Below are positions 8,202 to 15,065 of a DNA stretch of 26,906 nt, piece after piece. The stretch spans positions 1 to 26,906 of the forward strand of contig JACRFG010000040.1 in NCBI GenBank assembly GCA_016234345.1, in the 5' to 3' direction. This DNA is from Candidatus Jorgensenbacteria bacterium (GTDB lineage: Bacteria > Patescibacteriota > Minisyncoccia > UBA6257 > GWB1-50-10). The position numbers and the translations under genes are program-made. Position 1 is the first letter of the stretch. Every line of letters starts with the position of its first letter. The notes below the pieces were generated by a model, which saw only the letters and a program-made list of their open reading frames with translations, was not told the origin of the DNA and made no database searches.

Positions 8202-9026
8202 TTACTCTTTATTCAGAGTAAAAAAATTCTCAAAAAGCTGAGCTACTAACATAGGGCCGGTACCACCGGGAGTTGGGGTATATCTAACAGCTTCGATATC
8301 CTGTTCTTGCGGATCGAAATCGCCACAGAGTTTTCCGCCGATACTCGAATAACCGAAATCAATAACCAACGCACTACTTTTTACGTCATGAGCACTAAAA
8401 AGCTTTGCTTGACCAGCGCCGGAGATAACAATATCGGCGTCATTTAATTTGGATTTAATATTTTCTGTTTGACTGGTAAAAACAGTGAGTTCGACAACCC
8501 TATCTTCAAGCCATGTTCTGATAGGTTTTCCGACAAGCAAACCTCTACCGATAACAATGGTTTTAGCCGAATTCAATTCTCCTTCATAAAAATTCTTTAG
8601 TATTTTTTGAACTACACCAGCAGCCGGCGGTAAAACAGGATTACGACCGACATAAAAAGCGCCGAGGGCGCGTTCACCCAAAACATCGATGTCTTTTTCT
8701 CGAGGAATAGCGTTCAATACATACTGAGTATTAATGTGTGAAGGAAGAGGGAGTTGGACAATAATACCACCGCAGGTTTTATGTTTTGCAATACTCAAAA
8801 CTTCCTTACGTAAAAAATCCTGGGTAGAATCTTCGGGAAATCGATAAAGACGGAAATCTATATTAATTTCTTTCGCCACTTTCTCTTTTTGTTTTAAAAA
8901 ACTCACTGATGAAGTATCTTCACCAACCAAAACTGCGCCTAAAAACCTGCCTGCGGATGAGTAGGTTTCTTTGGTTTTAAAATCTGCGATAATTTCCTCA
9001 GCTAATTTTTTGCCGTCAATTACCAT
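8202..9026 (-). CDS. folD: Methylenetetrahydrofolate dehydrogenase / cyclohydrolase FolD
   Basis: Bifunctional enzyme that oxidises 5,10-methylene-THF to methenyl-THF (NADP-dependent) and hydrolyses it to 10-formyl-THF in the cytosol. Visible motifs are the catalytic Lys47 in FLKQK, QLPLP at 91-95, the Asp of KDID at 114, the Rossmann motif GRGLLVGKP at 160-168 and the C-terminal TPTPGGTGPM. The length of 274 is slightly short. Two substitutions stand out: the tyrosine that normally precedes the catalytic lysine (YxxxK) is Phe43, and the usual DG after KDVD is DV. The position corresponding to PCTP is PPAAG. It pairs functionally with glyA further along. No Shine-Dalgarno is visible; TAAGAT lies 4 nt before the ATG. 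Confidence 0.93.
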   Translation of the reverse strand: MVIDGKKLAEEIIADFKTKETYSSAGRFLGAVLVGEDTSSVSFLKQKEKVAKEINIDFRLYRFPEDSTQDFLRKEVLSIAKHKTCGGIIVQLPLPSHINTQYVLNAIPREKDIDVLGERALGAFYVGRNPVLPPAAGVVQKILKNFYEGELNSAKTIVIGRGLLVGKPIRTWLEDRVVELTVFTSQTENIKSKLNDADIVISGAGQAKLFSAHDVKSSALVIDFGYSSIGGKLCGDFDPQEQDIEAVRYTPTPGGTGPMLVAQLFENFFTLNKE

Positions 9027-9043
9027 AACAATCTTATCCTAAC

Positions 9044-9081
9044 CACAAAAAACCTCTGCGTAAACTAAACGCAGAGGTTTT
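9044..9081 (-). terminator. Terminator of the amidoligase operon
   Basis: A perfect 13-bp stem (9069-9081 with 9049-9061), loop 9062-9068. In minus-strand reading the 3' arm ends in a run of T. It follows the stop of the GCS2-type ligase at 9119 and lies just upstream of folD. Confidence 0.85.
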
Positions 9082-9118
9082 AATGAATTAAACAATAGAA
9101 TCCTACAAAAGAATTCTC

Positions 9119-10459
9119 TTATACAAGCATTCCTGTAATTTTTAGAGCTTCCAACATTTCTTCTTTGCATACAGACGAACAATTATCAAAATGCCTACTT
9201 AACACATCTGAAGGCGAACCATTATCAATCCTACTGTAGAGGGATTCCAATATATCAATGTGACACCCCAAGCCAACCGTTTTAAGACCGAATCCAGCAC
9301 GGCTAAGCTCACGACGCACCGCATCACGAGCATCTACCTTGATATATTTGCCGCTCTCTGCAACCCATAACGGCTTTGCAAGGCCAAACATAAGCGATGA
9401 CAAACGATTTTCACGAACAATTACCATCGGCAAAAACGGCTCGTTTGTGGCTTCAGCGTATATAAGCCGACCGATATAAAACAATGTAAGCGCTAATTCA
9501 TTTTCAATGGTCGGTTGTGTAGGAAGGGCCCGAAGCTCCACAACCGCAGAATTTCCAATAAATTTTACACGCGTATCGAGCCAATGAAGACCGATGCCAA
9601 TTTTAAAAGCATGTTCCGGATCGTGAAGAATAAACGGATACTTTAGAATTCGCTCAAAGTAATCCGTCATATCCTCAAAATACTTTTCTGGCAACCCAAT
9701 CCGCAAACCCATGCCGCGCTTAATATCATCCGATGTCCGCGTATCATGACTTAGTTCCCACGCAACAATCCGAAGATCGTTCCAGCCAGTGTCTTGAAGT
9801 CCGAGGTATCTAGAATTACCGCCGATAGCCATAAGATACGGAGCGAACATGAAAGAGCGATTCATCTTCGCAATTGCGTCATCCAATGATTTTGCTTCAA
9901 GATTTACCTGGAACGACTGGAACAAAGAAACAATCGATGCGTCTCCAATTTCGATCACTTTCCCATTAATCCCGATTGTCGTAGTAATTGTTTTACGACG
10001 ATACATATTCTGATAGTCAGGAACGAGTTGATATTTTAATTTATCCGTACGAGGCGTATCGATAACCGGTAAAAGCGGATTTGACCCAATCCTTAAGATC
10101 GATGCGCCGAAATTGCCGGCGAGAAATCTGTTGCGCTCAAATTCTTTCCTGTATTCTCGATCAAGCGCTTCGAAGTCACTTAGGATATCATACGGGGCCG
10201 TACGAAGCTCAAGCTGGGTTAAACCCAACTCAACATCAGCTTCACCGCCGTACACACTTTTCACTCGATCAACAACCTTATCGCGTATCACCCCGATTTC
10301 ATAGTACGGCACGTTGTCTTTCCATATTCCAACCTCGGATTCAAATCCAACTCGGAGCGTGCCAATTCGCTTCTCAAAACTGTCAGCTTGACACAACACT
10401 TCATCGGCTTTTTCCTTAAACGCGAAACGCATTTCTTTTTCATTCACCTCGTTATGCAT
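9119..10459 (-). CDS. GCS2-type carboxylate-amine ligase (glutamate-cysteine-ligase-like), copy 1
   Basis: A 446-residue protein with the hallmarks of the glutamate-cysteine ligase/GCS2 fold. These are GFESE near the N-terminus (38-42), ELGLTQLELRTAPYD (acidic metal/glutamate-binding strand), FQVNLEA, LMAIGGNSRYLG, and VVELRALPTQPTIENE towards the end. Family members join a carboxylate to an amine with ATP. Whether this one makes gamma-glutamylcysteine or something else cannot be told. The start at 10459 was chosen over the open frame to 10570 because TAAGGAG lies 7 nt upstream, overlapping the stop of the preceding ligase gene (10470), so the two are translated in tandem. It is the last gene before the terminator at 9044-9081 and only distantly similar to copies 2 and 3. 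Confidence 0.8.
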   Translation of the reverse strand: MHNEVNEKEMRFAFKEKADEVLCQADSFEKRIGTLRVGFESEVGIWKDNVPYYEIGVIRDKVVDRVKSVYGGEADVELGLTQLELRTAPYDILSDFEALDREYRKEFERNRFLAGNFGASILRIGSNPLLPVIDTPRTDKLKYQLVPDYQNMYRRKTITTTIGINGKVIEIGDASIVSLFQSFQVNLEAKSLDDAIAKMNRSFMFAPYLMAIGGNSRYLGLQDTGWNDLRIVAWELSHDTRTSDDIKRGMGLRIGLPEKYFEDMTDYFERILKYPFILHDPEHAFKIGIGLHWLDTRVKFIGNSAVVELRALPTQPTIENELALTLFYIGRLIYAEATNEPFLPMVIVRENRLSSLMFGLAKPLWVAESGKYIKVDARDAVRRELSRAGFGLKTVGLGCHIDILESLYSRIDNGSPSDVLSRHFDNCSSVCKEEMLEALKITGMLV

Positions 10460-10469
10460 AAGCTTCTCC

Positions 10470-11231
10470 TTAGACATGAATATGTGATTGTATAAGCTCA
10501 ACCCAATTAATAATTTCATCGGCTTGGTCGGTCGCCCCGAACATTCTACACTCGACAGTCCCATGAACACTTATACGGATAAGATGCCAGCAATTTCTGG
10601 GACTATCATCAAAGCCATGAATTCTTGCGACTTCATAAAAATCTTCCACGTTCGCGTAGGTCGGCGGTTCCCACTTTGTTGCCATAGTCTTATAGAGAGT
10701 GAGGCGTTCTCCGCTTGAATGATCGCCAAGATGCGAAAGTTCCGATAGCTTTTCCCGTAGTATCCCATACACAACCAAGGCTTCATTCATGTCTCGAACT
10801 CCGATATGGATATGCACTCCCGCAACCCGACAAGCAGCAATGAGTTGCTCTCGGGTTATGCGTTTTACAATATTTTCATAGCGCGGCGTGGGATACACTT
10901 CAAGAGGCATGGTTGCCGACGCGACTTCATACATAGCGGCTCCGCTCCCTATCTCAGACGTGGTCTTATATACCAATGAATCGTTTTCGAACAAATTGAG
11001 TTTGAGCCTCATAATATCGCGGTGCGGCTCTGTACGATCTTCAATCTGGCAACGAGAAAGTTCGTGCGCAAAACGTTTATCGCCTGCCGCAGTAAGAAAC
11101 AAATCGGCTTGAGGAATAGGCATGCCGTCTTTATCTACAAGAAACCGTTCCCGTTCAATACCGATGTAACCTTCAAACTCCTTTCGAAAATCAAAACGTC
11201 TCATAAATCTTCTAATGGCATCTATTTTCAT
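10470..11231 (-). CDS. Amidoligase-type carboxylate-amine ligase (YbdK/Amidoligase_2-like), copy 2
   Basis: A compact 253-residue member of the GCS2-like amidoligase fold. GIERE at residues 24-28 supplies the metal-binding glutamates, GVHIHIG at 138-144 matches the HxH strand of YbdK-like enzymes, and SVHGTVECR at 221-229 matches the GTxExR strand near the active site. YbdK (about 370 residues) is considerably longer; this size is nearer the short amidoligases. The substrate is unknown. The start has AAAGGAA 6 nt upstream. The gene has its own promoter (11426-11454) and a leader of roughly 190 nt containing a terminator (11280-11307) with a competing pairing segment, so expression is probably controlled by attenuation. 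Copy 1 follows after 10 bp. Confidence 0.75.
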   Translation of the reverse strand: MKIDAIRRFMRRFDFRKEFEGYIGIERERFLVDKDGMPIPQADLFLTAAGDKRFAHELSRCQIEDRTEPHRDIMRLKLNLFENDSLVYKTTSEIGSGAAMYEVASATMPLEVYPTPRYENIVKRITREQLIAACRVAGVHIHIGVRDMNEALVVYGILREKLSELSHLGDHSSGERLTLYKTMATKWEPPTYANVEDFYEVARIHGFDDSPRNCWHLIRISVHGTVECRMFGATDQADEIINWVELIQSHIHV

Positions 11232-11279
11232 AACCGTTCCTTTCGATAATTAAATTTTTAAGTTGCGATCGGAAGAATC

Positions 11280-11307
11280 AAAAACCTCTTCCGAGGAAGA
11301 GGTTTTT
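11280..11307 (-). terminator. Leader terminator (attenuator) of the copy 2 / copy 1 ligase operon
   Basis: Minus-strand stem: 11297-11307 with 11280-11290, loop CCGAGG or its closed form, ending in TTTTT. It lies between the promoter at 11426-11454 and the ATG at 11231, so it would stop transcription before the gene it precedes. A segment at 11339-11353 can pair with its 5' arm (11293-11307) through 15 positions with one G-U and one mismatch. Confidence 0.7.
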
Positions 11308-11338
11308 GCTTTCAAAATGTTAACGTCTTTATACAAAC

Positions 11339-11361
11339 AAAAACTCCTTCCTCAAAAGAGG
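11339..11361 (-). promoter_or_regulatory. Candidate antiterminator and anti-antiterminator segment
   Basis: In minus-strand reading, CCTC-TTTT-GAGG (11361-11350) is a small hairpin. Its 3' arm begins GAGGAAGGAGTTTTT (11353-11339), which is nearly complementary to the 5' arm of the terminator at 11293-11307. The two structures are mutually exclusive, the usual layout of a transcription attenuator or riboswitch expression platform. Confidence 0.5.
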
Positions 11362-11425
11362 TTTATTAGTAAACCAATACGCAAAGTTGTTGAGACTAGT
11401 TTTTATATCCATATCCTTTTCAAGA

Positions 11426-11454
11426 ATAATAACTCACACCACTTTTCGCGTCAA
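11426..11454 (-). promoter_or_regulatory. Promoter of the copy 2 / copy 1 ligase operon
   Basis: TTGACG (11449-11454) and TATTAT (11426-11431) with a 17-bp spacer, one of the best sigma70-type promoters in the window. The predicted start near 11419 gives a leader of about 190 nt before the ATG at 11231. Confidence 0.7.
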
Positions 11455-11525
11455 GCATTTAAAAACGGGTAAAATTTGATTTCTGTCTCCAATAATAACC
11501 TATTAAAACTTGGGCAATTGAAAGT

Positions 11526-12230
11526 TTACCGAACAAAATAATTCAGAAAATTTTGCATTATTTTCTTGCCGGTACGAATCGCGTCACTCAAACGTTTAAA
11601 CTCACTGGGTTTTGCAACAACCTGCATATTTTCCAATGATCGCTCCGGGTGAAACTGGACTAGTCTGACTTTCGAACCTAAGGCAACTGTCTCAAAAGGC
11701 GTCATCTCGGAAAAAGCCAAAACTTTCCAGCCGCGTTTCAGCTTAGAAATTATACAACTGTGATTTGACTGAACTTTCGTTATCCGAGGCAATCCTTTGA
11801 ATAAGTTGTCTTTTTGGCCGGCGGCCGTAAGTGTAATCAAGGTCGTACCAAAATTACGCCCTCGAGGGTTATAAACAATCTTTCCGCCTAACGCACGAAC
11901 GGTGAATTGCAGGCCACCGCAAATACCAAGCAATGGTTTTTTGGCTTTGATTATCTCTAGTATAAATCTATAGGCTTGTTTCATCCACTGTTTTTCCTGT
12001 CCGCGCACAGGATCTTCGGCAGAACCGCTGATAATAACACCGTCGTAATCTTTAAGATCCGGAAATTCGCCTTTCGACGCATCAACAGATATGAACTGGA
12101 TTTTTGATAATCCTAAAGCGCGGCGACTTTCTTCGGAATACGGAGCACCGAAGTCTTTTTCAACCCGCTGTCGCAATCTTTTATCAGCGGTCAAAATATC
12201 CAAAAATAATATTTTTTTATTCTTTTTCAT
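11526..12230 (-). CDS. Class I glutamine amidotransferase-like protein
   Basis: A stand-alone glutaminase domain of 234 residues with the triad elbow LLGICGGLQF (nucleophile Cys104) and VQFHPE (His194, Glu196), plus HSCIISKL, which resembles the GuaA-type amidotransferase domain. Such domains hydrolyse glutamine and pass ammonia to a synthetase partner. No synthetase domain is attached; the adjacent carboxylate-amine ligases are obvious candidate acceptors (inference). The open frame reaches 12323, but its first 31 codons run through a 16-bp palindrome and look non-coding. The ATG at 12230 starts a clean Rossmann-like strand (KKILFLDI). There is no Shine-Dalgarno; TTATAC lies 5 nt upstream, so it may be leaderless. 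Confidence 0.82.
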   Translation of the reverse strand: MKKNKKILFLDILTADKRLRQRVEKDFGAPYSEESRRALGLSKIQFISVDASKGEFPDLKDYDGVIISGSAEDPVRGQEKQWMKQAYRFILEIIKAKKPLLGICGGLQFTVRALGGKIVYNPRGRNFGTTLITLTAAGQKDNLFKGLPRITKVQSNHSCIISKLKRGWKVLAFSEMTPFETVALGSKVRLVQFHPERSLENMQVVAKPSEFKRLSDAIRTGKKIMQNFLNYFVR

Positions 12231-12281
12231 TTGTTGTATAAAATATATGACCCCGCAAACATTAAAACATACATACAATAA

Positions 12282-12318
12282 GTATACCAAGAGAGAATTA
12301 TCTTCTCTCTTGGTATAC
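12282..12318 (-). repeat. 16-bp perfect inverted repeat between ligase copy 3 and the amidotransferase gene
   Basis: Arms 12282-12297 and 12303-12318 are exactly complementary with a 5-nt loop. It begins 8 nt after the stop of copy 3. No run of T follows on either strand, so it does not look like a normal intrinsic terminator. It could be a processing or stability hairpin, a U-poor terminator or an operator for the amidotransferase gene. Confidence 0.8.
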
Positions 12319-12326
12319 ACCACTAC

Positions 12327-13217
12327 TTAAGAAAGGATGTCCAAAACCATCTGAAGCTGCTTATTAAACAATTCGTCGTTTTTTCTTGATAAAGTCCGCA
12401 CCTCAATACAGAGATCAGAACCGTAACGCCTCAAACGGAAATACCACCACACCGACCGCAAAAACAAGGGAATATTTAGATCCTTAACCTCGCTGTATGG
12501 AACCAAACGGGAACCTTGAACTACGTCGTGAGATGCGAGTTTTTCGCAATAATCTTCAATACTATCGAATTTCATCGGACCGCCGTAACGCAACGGGTTA
12601 TAGCCGGCCTTGGATTCCAAGATATATCTTCTCCATAAAGCTTCCTGCGGATAATCAACGAGAAATCTTGAGATTGATTCGCCAAGCTTATTTATACAAT
12701 CAATCGCCTGGCGCGGTTTAACCGATACGGTAAACTGCACGGAACTCGTGCGCGCCAATAAATTCAACGGTTCTTTTCCATCAAGCGTGAGCCATGCGGC
12801 GTCGCGCTCATCGGGAATGACCAAAAGATTTTCATCTGTCTCAAGAACAGGCCCAAAAAACGGATATGCGTAGAATTCACTCGCAACACGATATAAACCA
12901 TCAAGAAGCGTCCGCATGTGTGAAACCACGGAAGACGCGGTACAAACACAAGAACTAAACTCCAGATTATGGCGGCCCAATTCATATAACAACTTATCGC
13001 CCTCTTGAGAAACTGCTTCTGTTATTAGATCTCCTTTTGTGGATTTAACACTCCATCCAAAACGCATCATAAATTCCCGGATAATCCGTTGTGATGTTTC
13101 AAGGTCAATAGGCGCGCCATTTCTTGTCACAAACTGAGTTTCTACCTCCATACCAACCGATTTACCGATTTCACAAGACTTTGCTCCCGCCATAAAATAT
13201 CTTAAAAGCTTTTTCAT
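12327..13217 (-). CDS. GCS2/amidoligase-type carboxylate-amine ligase, copy 3
   Basis: A 296-residue protein whose layout parallels copy 2: MKKLLRYFM, then GMEVE at 22-26 (metal-binding acidic strand), ELGRHNLEFSS, ARTSSVQFTVSV (the strand equivalent to HxH) and CIEVRTLSRKNDE near the C-terminus. Its sequence is strongly diverged from copies 1 and 2, which suggests a different substrate or a non-catalytic partner. The ATG at 13217 was chosen because AAAGGAA precedes it and the distance to the GxExE motif then matches copy 2. A GTG at 13259 and an ATG at 13256 also exist but lack such a site. It lies 38 bp downstream of the Cys-rich protein and probably shares its transcript. Confidence 0.7.
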   Translation of the reverse strand: MKKLLRYFMAGAKSCEIGKSVGMEVETQFVTRNGAPIDLETSQRIIREFMMRFGWSVKSTKGDLITEAVSQEGDKLLYELGRHNLEFSSCVCTASSVVSHMRTLLDGLYRVASEFYAYPFFGPVLETDENLLVIPDERDAAWLTLDGKEPLNLLARTSSVQFTVSVKPRQAIDCINKLGESISRFLVDYPQEALWRRYILESKAGYNPLRYGGPMKFDSIEDYCEKLASHDVVQGSRLVPYSEVKDLNIPLFLRSVWWYFRLRRYGSDLCIEVRTLSRKNDELFNKQLQMVLDILS

Positions 13218-13255
13218 CCTAGGGTTCCTTTCGTTTGAATTATTGGTGTTGTCCA

Positions 13256-13552
13256 TCACAATGAGTCGCTGTCATGATTGCGAAACTCTTCCGCAAAGTC
13301 GTAAAATGCAAGCGCTTTTCTACAACCAGCACATATGACTGCCGGAGCAAGACTATTGTTGGTCGAAAATTTCCTTAACCAACCAAGGCGTGATCCACAG
13401 CCACGAAATTGGCATTTCTTGATCCAGACATGAGGCGCGTAATAAATGCAGCATTTCGCTAGGGCTTCTTTCTTCTTTTTCAGTTCCTTTAACTGTCGCA
13501 ACGCTTCGGAAAGCTCTACTGGCGGTCTTTTTGGCGAATACTTTCTCGGCAT
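13256..13552 (-). CDS. Small Cys-rich, probably zinc-binding protein
   Basis: Ninety-eight residues: a basic start, a Lys/Leu-rich helix (about 15-33) and a Cys-containing C-terminal half with CC, then CQFRGC and CAGC, spaced like a zinc ribbon or treble-clef knuckle. Cysteine content is far above that of its neighbours. The start at 13552 is supported by AAAGGAG 5 nt upstream; the frame remains open to 13597 without support. It is the first gene of the unit driven from 13736-13764 and directly precedes ligase copy 3, so it may bind that enzyme, its substrate or the leader RNA. The function is unknown. Confidence 0.65.
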   Translation of the reverse strand: MPRKYSPKRPPVELSEALRQLKELKKKKEALAKCCIYYAPHVWIKKCQFRGCGSRLGWLRKFSTNNSLAPAVICAGCRKALAFYDFAEEFRNHDSDSL

Positions 13553-13595
13553 ATAACTCCTTTCTTTATGTGAATGTGCATTTCCCCCTAAAAAC

Positions 13596-13614
13596 AAAAA
13601 ACCTCCTTAGGAGG
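13596..13614 (-). terminator. Leader terminator-like hairpin of the Cys-rich protein / copy 3 operon
   Basis: In minus-strand reading CCTCC-TAA-GGAGG is followed directly by six T. The stem is short (5 bp) but all GC except one pair. It lies between the promoter (13736-13764) and the first ATG (13552), the position of an attenuator. Confidence 0.5.
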
Positions 13615-13665
13615 GGGCTGATTTCGTAGATATTTCTAAAAGAAAATTTAAGATAACCAAACCAA

Positions 13666-13684
13666 CCCTCTCCCAACAAAGAGG
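13666..13684 (-). promoter_or_regulatory. Candidate antiterminator hairpin in the Cys-rich protein / copy 3 leader
   Basis: CCTCT (13684-13680) can pair with AGAGG inside GGGAGAGGG (13674-13666). The latter can instead pair with the C-rich 5' side of the terminator (13609-13617) with one G-U and one A-C mismatch. The order of elements is the same as in the other ligase leader. Confidence 0.4.
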
Positions 13685-13735
13685 ATCGGGTTATGGATTG
13701 AATTGTTAGCTACGATAAACATGTAATTTAAGAAC

Positions 13736-13764
13736 ATGATACCTGATTATTTATCGCCTGTCAA
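13736..13764 (-). promoter_or_regulatory. Promoter of the Cys-rich protein / copy 3 operon
   Basis: Perfect TTGACA (13759-13764) and TATCAT (13736-13741) with a 17-bp spacer. It overlaps the region just after the glyA stop. The predicted start near 13729 gives a leader of about 175-180 nt before the ATG at 13552. Confidence 0.75.
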
Positions 13765-13776
13765 TAGACTAAATGG

Positions 13777-15000
13777 TTATGAAAACAACGGGAAGGCGAC
13801 ACAAAGTTTACGAACGCGCTGTTTAATATCTGATTGTCCGGATTTCCCAAGAAGCGATTTCGAAATACAGTCAGCAATTATTTTCATTTCTTTCTCTTTC
13901 ATGCTTCGTGTCGTAACTGCAGCCGCACCAATACGAATTCCTGAAGGATCCATCGGGCCTCGCACATCGAAAGGGATGGCGTTTTTGTTTACCACGATAC
14001 CGACGTTTTCCAACCGATCACTTGCAACACTTCCACTGATATCCCGGGCCTGCACATCAACAAGGAAAAGGTGCGTATCGGTGCCGCCAGAGACGATCCG
14101 CCACCCATGTTTTTGGAGTTCTCGAGCAAGAGTCTGTGAATTTTTAATAATTTGTTTCGCGTAAATGGAGAATGCCGCGCTTGAGGCTTCGTGGAGCGCA
14201 ACGCCAACCGCGGCAATCGCATTCATATGCGGACCGCCCTGAAGCCCCGGAAATATTGCTTTATCGATTTTTTGAGCAAATTCTTTCCTCGAAAAAATAA
14301 TTGCTGCGCGAGGGCCGCGAAGCGTCTTATGCGTTGTGGTGGTTACCACGTGAGCATAAGGAAATGGGGAATTATACGTGCGACCAGCGACAAGCCCCGC
14401 AAAATGCGACATATCCACCATAAAAATCGCGTTAACCGTATCAGCAATTTCTCTGAATTTTTTAAAGTCGATAATTCGGGAATACGCGCTGTATCCGGCA
14501 ACAATAAGTTTTGGTCTTTCTTTTTTTGCGATCCCTACAATCTCATCGTAATTCAAACGTTCTGTTTTTCCATCGACGCCATAAGAGACCTGCTGCCACA
14601 GCTTTCCAGTCACGCTTACTTTGTGACCATGCGTTAAATGTCCCCCCATATCAAGACGCATCCCCATGATTTTTTCGCCCGGCGCAAGGAGTGCATGATA
14701 GACAGCCACGTTAGCGGGGGACCCAGAATAGGGCTGTACATTTAAAGACCATACTGAATCTTTCACGTCAAAAAGCTTCAACGCTCGCGCTCTCACCAAA
14801 TCTTCCAGCTCGTCAACAAAAACATTTCCGCCATAGTAGCGGGCACGGGGATACCCTTCGGCATACTTATTCGTAAAAACCGAACCCAATGCTTCACGTA
14901 CGTCACGCGAAACGTAGTTTTCCGAAGCAATCAAATTAATTGTTTCGTTCTGGCGCTTGGTTTCTCTGTCTATCAATTTTTTAATTGCTTTATCCTTCAT
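13777..15000 (-). CDS. glyA: Serine hydroxymethyltransferase
   Basis: PLP enzyme that converts serine and THF to glycine and 5,10-methylene-THF in the cytosol, feeding folD. The family landmarks are complete: LIASENYVSRDV near the N-terminus, YAEGYPRARYYGG, DMSHFAGL (195-202 region, with the PLP-contacting Asp196 and His199) and TTTTHKTLRGPR with the Schiff-base Lys225. The length of 407 residues is normal. The last residues read VAFPLFS before TAA. No ribosome-binding site is seen; TAGATT ends 7 nt before the ATG. A terminator for the upstream lipoprotein gene lies between 15035 and 15057, so glyA should have its own promoter. Confidence 0.97.
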   Translation of the reverse strand: MKDKAIKKLIDRETKRQNETINLIASENYVSRDVREALGSVFTNKYAEGYPRARYYGGNVFVDELEDLVRARALKLFDVKDSVWSLNVQPYSGSPANVAVYHALLAPGEKIMGMRLDMGGHLTHGHKVSVTGKLWQQVSYGVDGKTERLNYDEIVGIAKKERPKLIVAGYSAYSRIIDFKKFREIADTVNAIFMVDMSHFAGLVAGRTYNSPFPYAHVVTTTTHKTLRGPRAAIIFSRKEFAQKIDKAIFPGLQGGPHMNAIAAVGVALHEASSAAFSIYAKQIIKNSQTLARELQKHGWRIVSGGTDTHLFLVDVQARDISGSVASDRLENVGIVVNKNAIPFDVRGPMDPSGIRIGAAAVTTRSMKEKEMKIIADCISKSLLGKSGQSDIKQRVRKLCVAFPLFS

Positions 15001-15030
15001 AAACTTAAATCTACGACAAATTTACGAAAA

Positions 15031-15057
15031 TGGAAAACCGGCTATTAAAGCCGGTTT
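15031..15057 (-). terminator. Terminator after the lipoprotein gene
   Basis: A 9-bp stem (15049-15057 with 15035-15043), loop 15044-15048. In minus-strand reading it is followed by a T-rich stretch. It begins 8 nt after the stop of the gene at 15066. Confidence 0.7.
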
Positions 15058-15065
15058 ATATAAAT

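Noticed and set aside
9044..9081. Attenuator in front of folD
   Set aside because: No competing upstream pairing segment and no promoter between 9081 and 9119 were found. It is the normal terminator of the preceding operon.
10460..10570. Longer N-terminus for ligase copy 1
   Set aside because: It would overlap the previous ligase gene by 101 bp, whereas the ATG at 10459 has a strong TAAGGAG site.
12231..12323. Longer N-terminus for the amidotransferase
   Set aside because: The extra 31 codons run through the 16-bp palindrome and have no protein-like pattern. The ATG at 12230 begins the fold cleanly.
13736..14164. 142-codon frame opposite glyA
   Set aside because: It lies antisense to a well-conserved enzyme and has no recognisable motif or ribosome-binding site. 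The same holds for the 148-codon frame at 14191-14637 and the 134-codon frame at 6756-7160 (antisense to the oxygenase).
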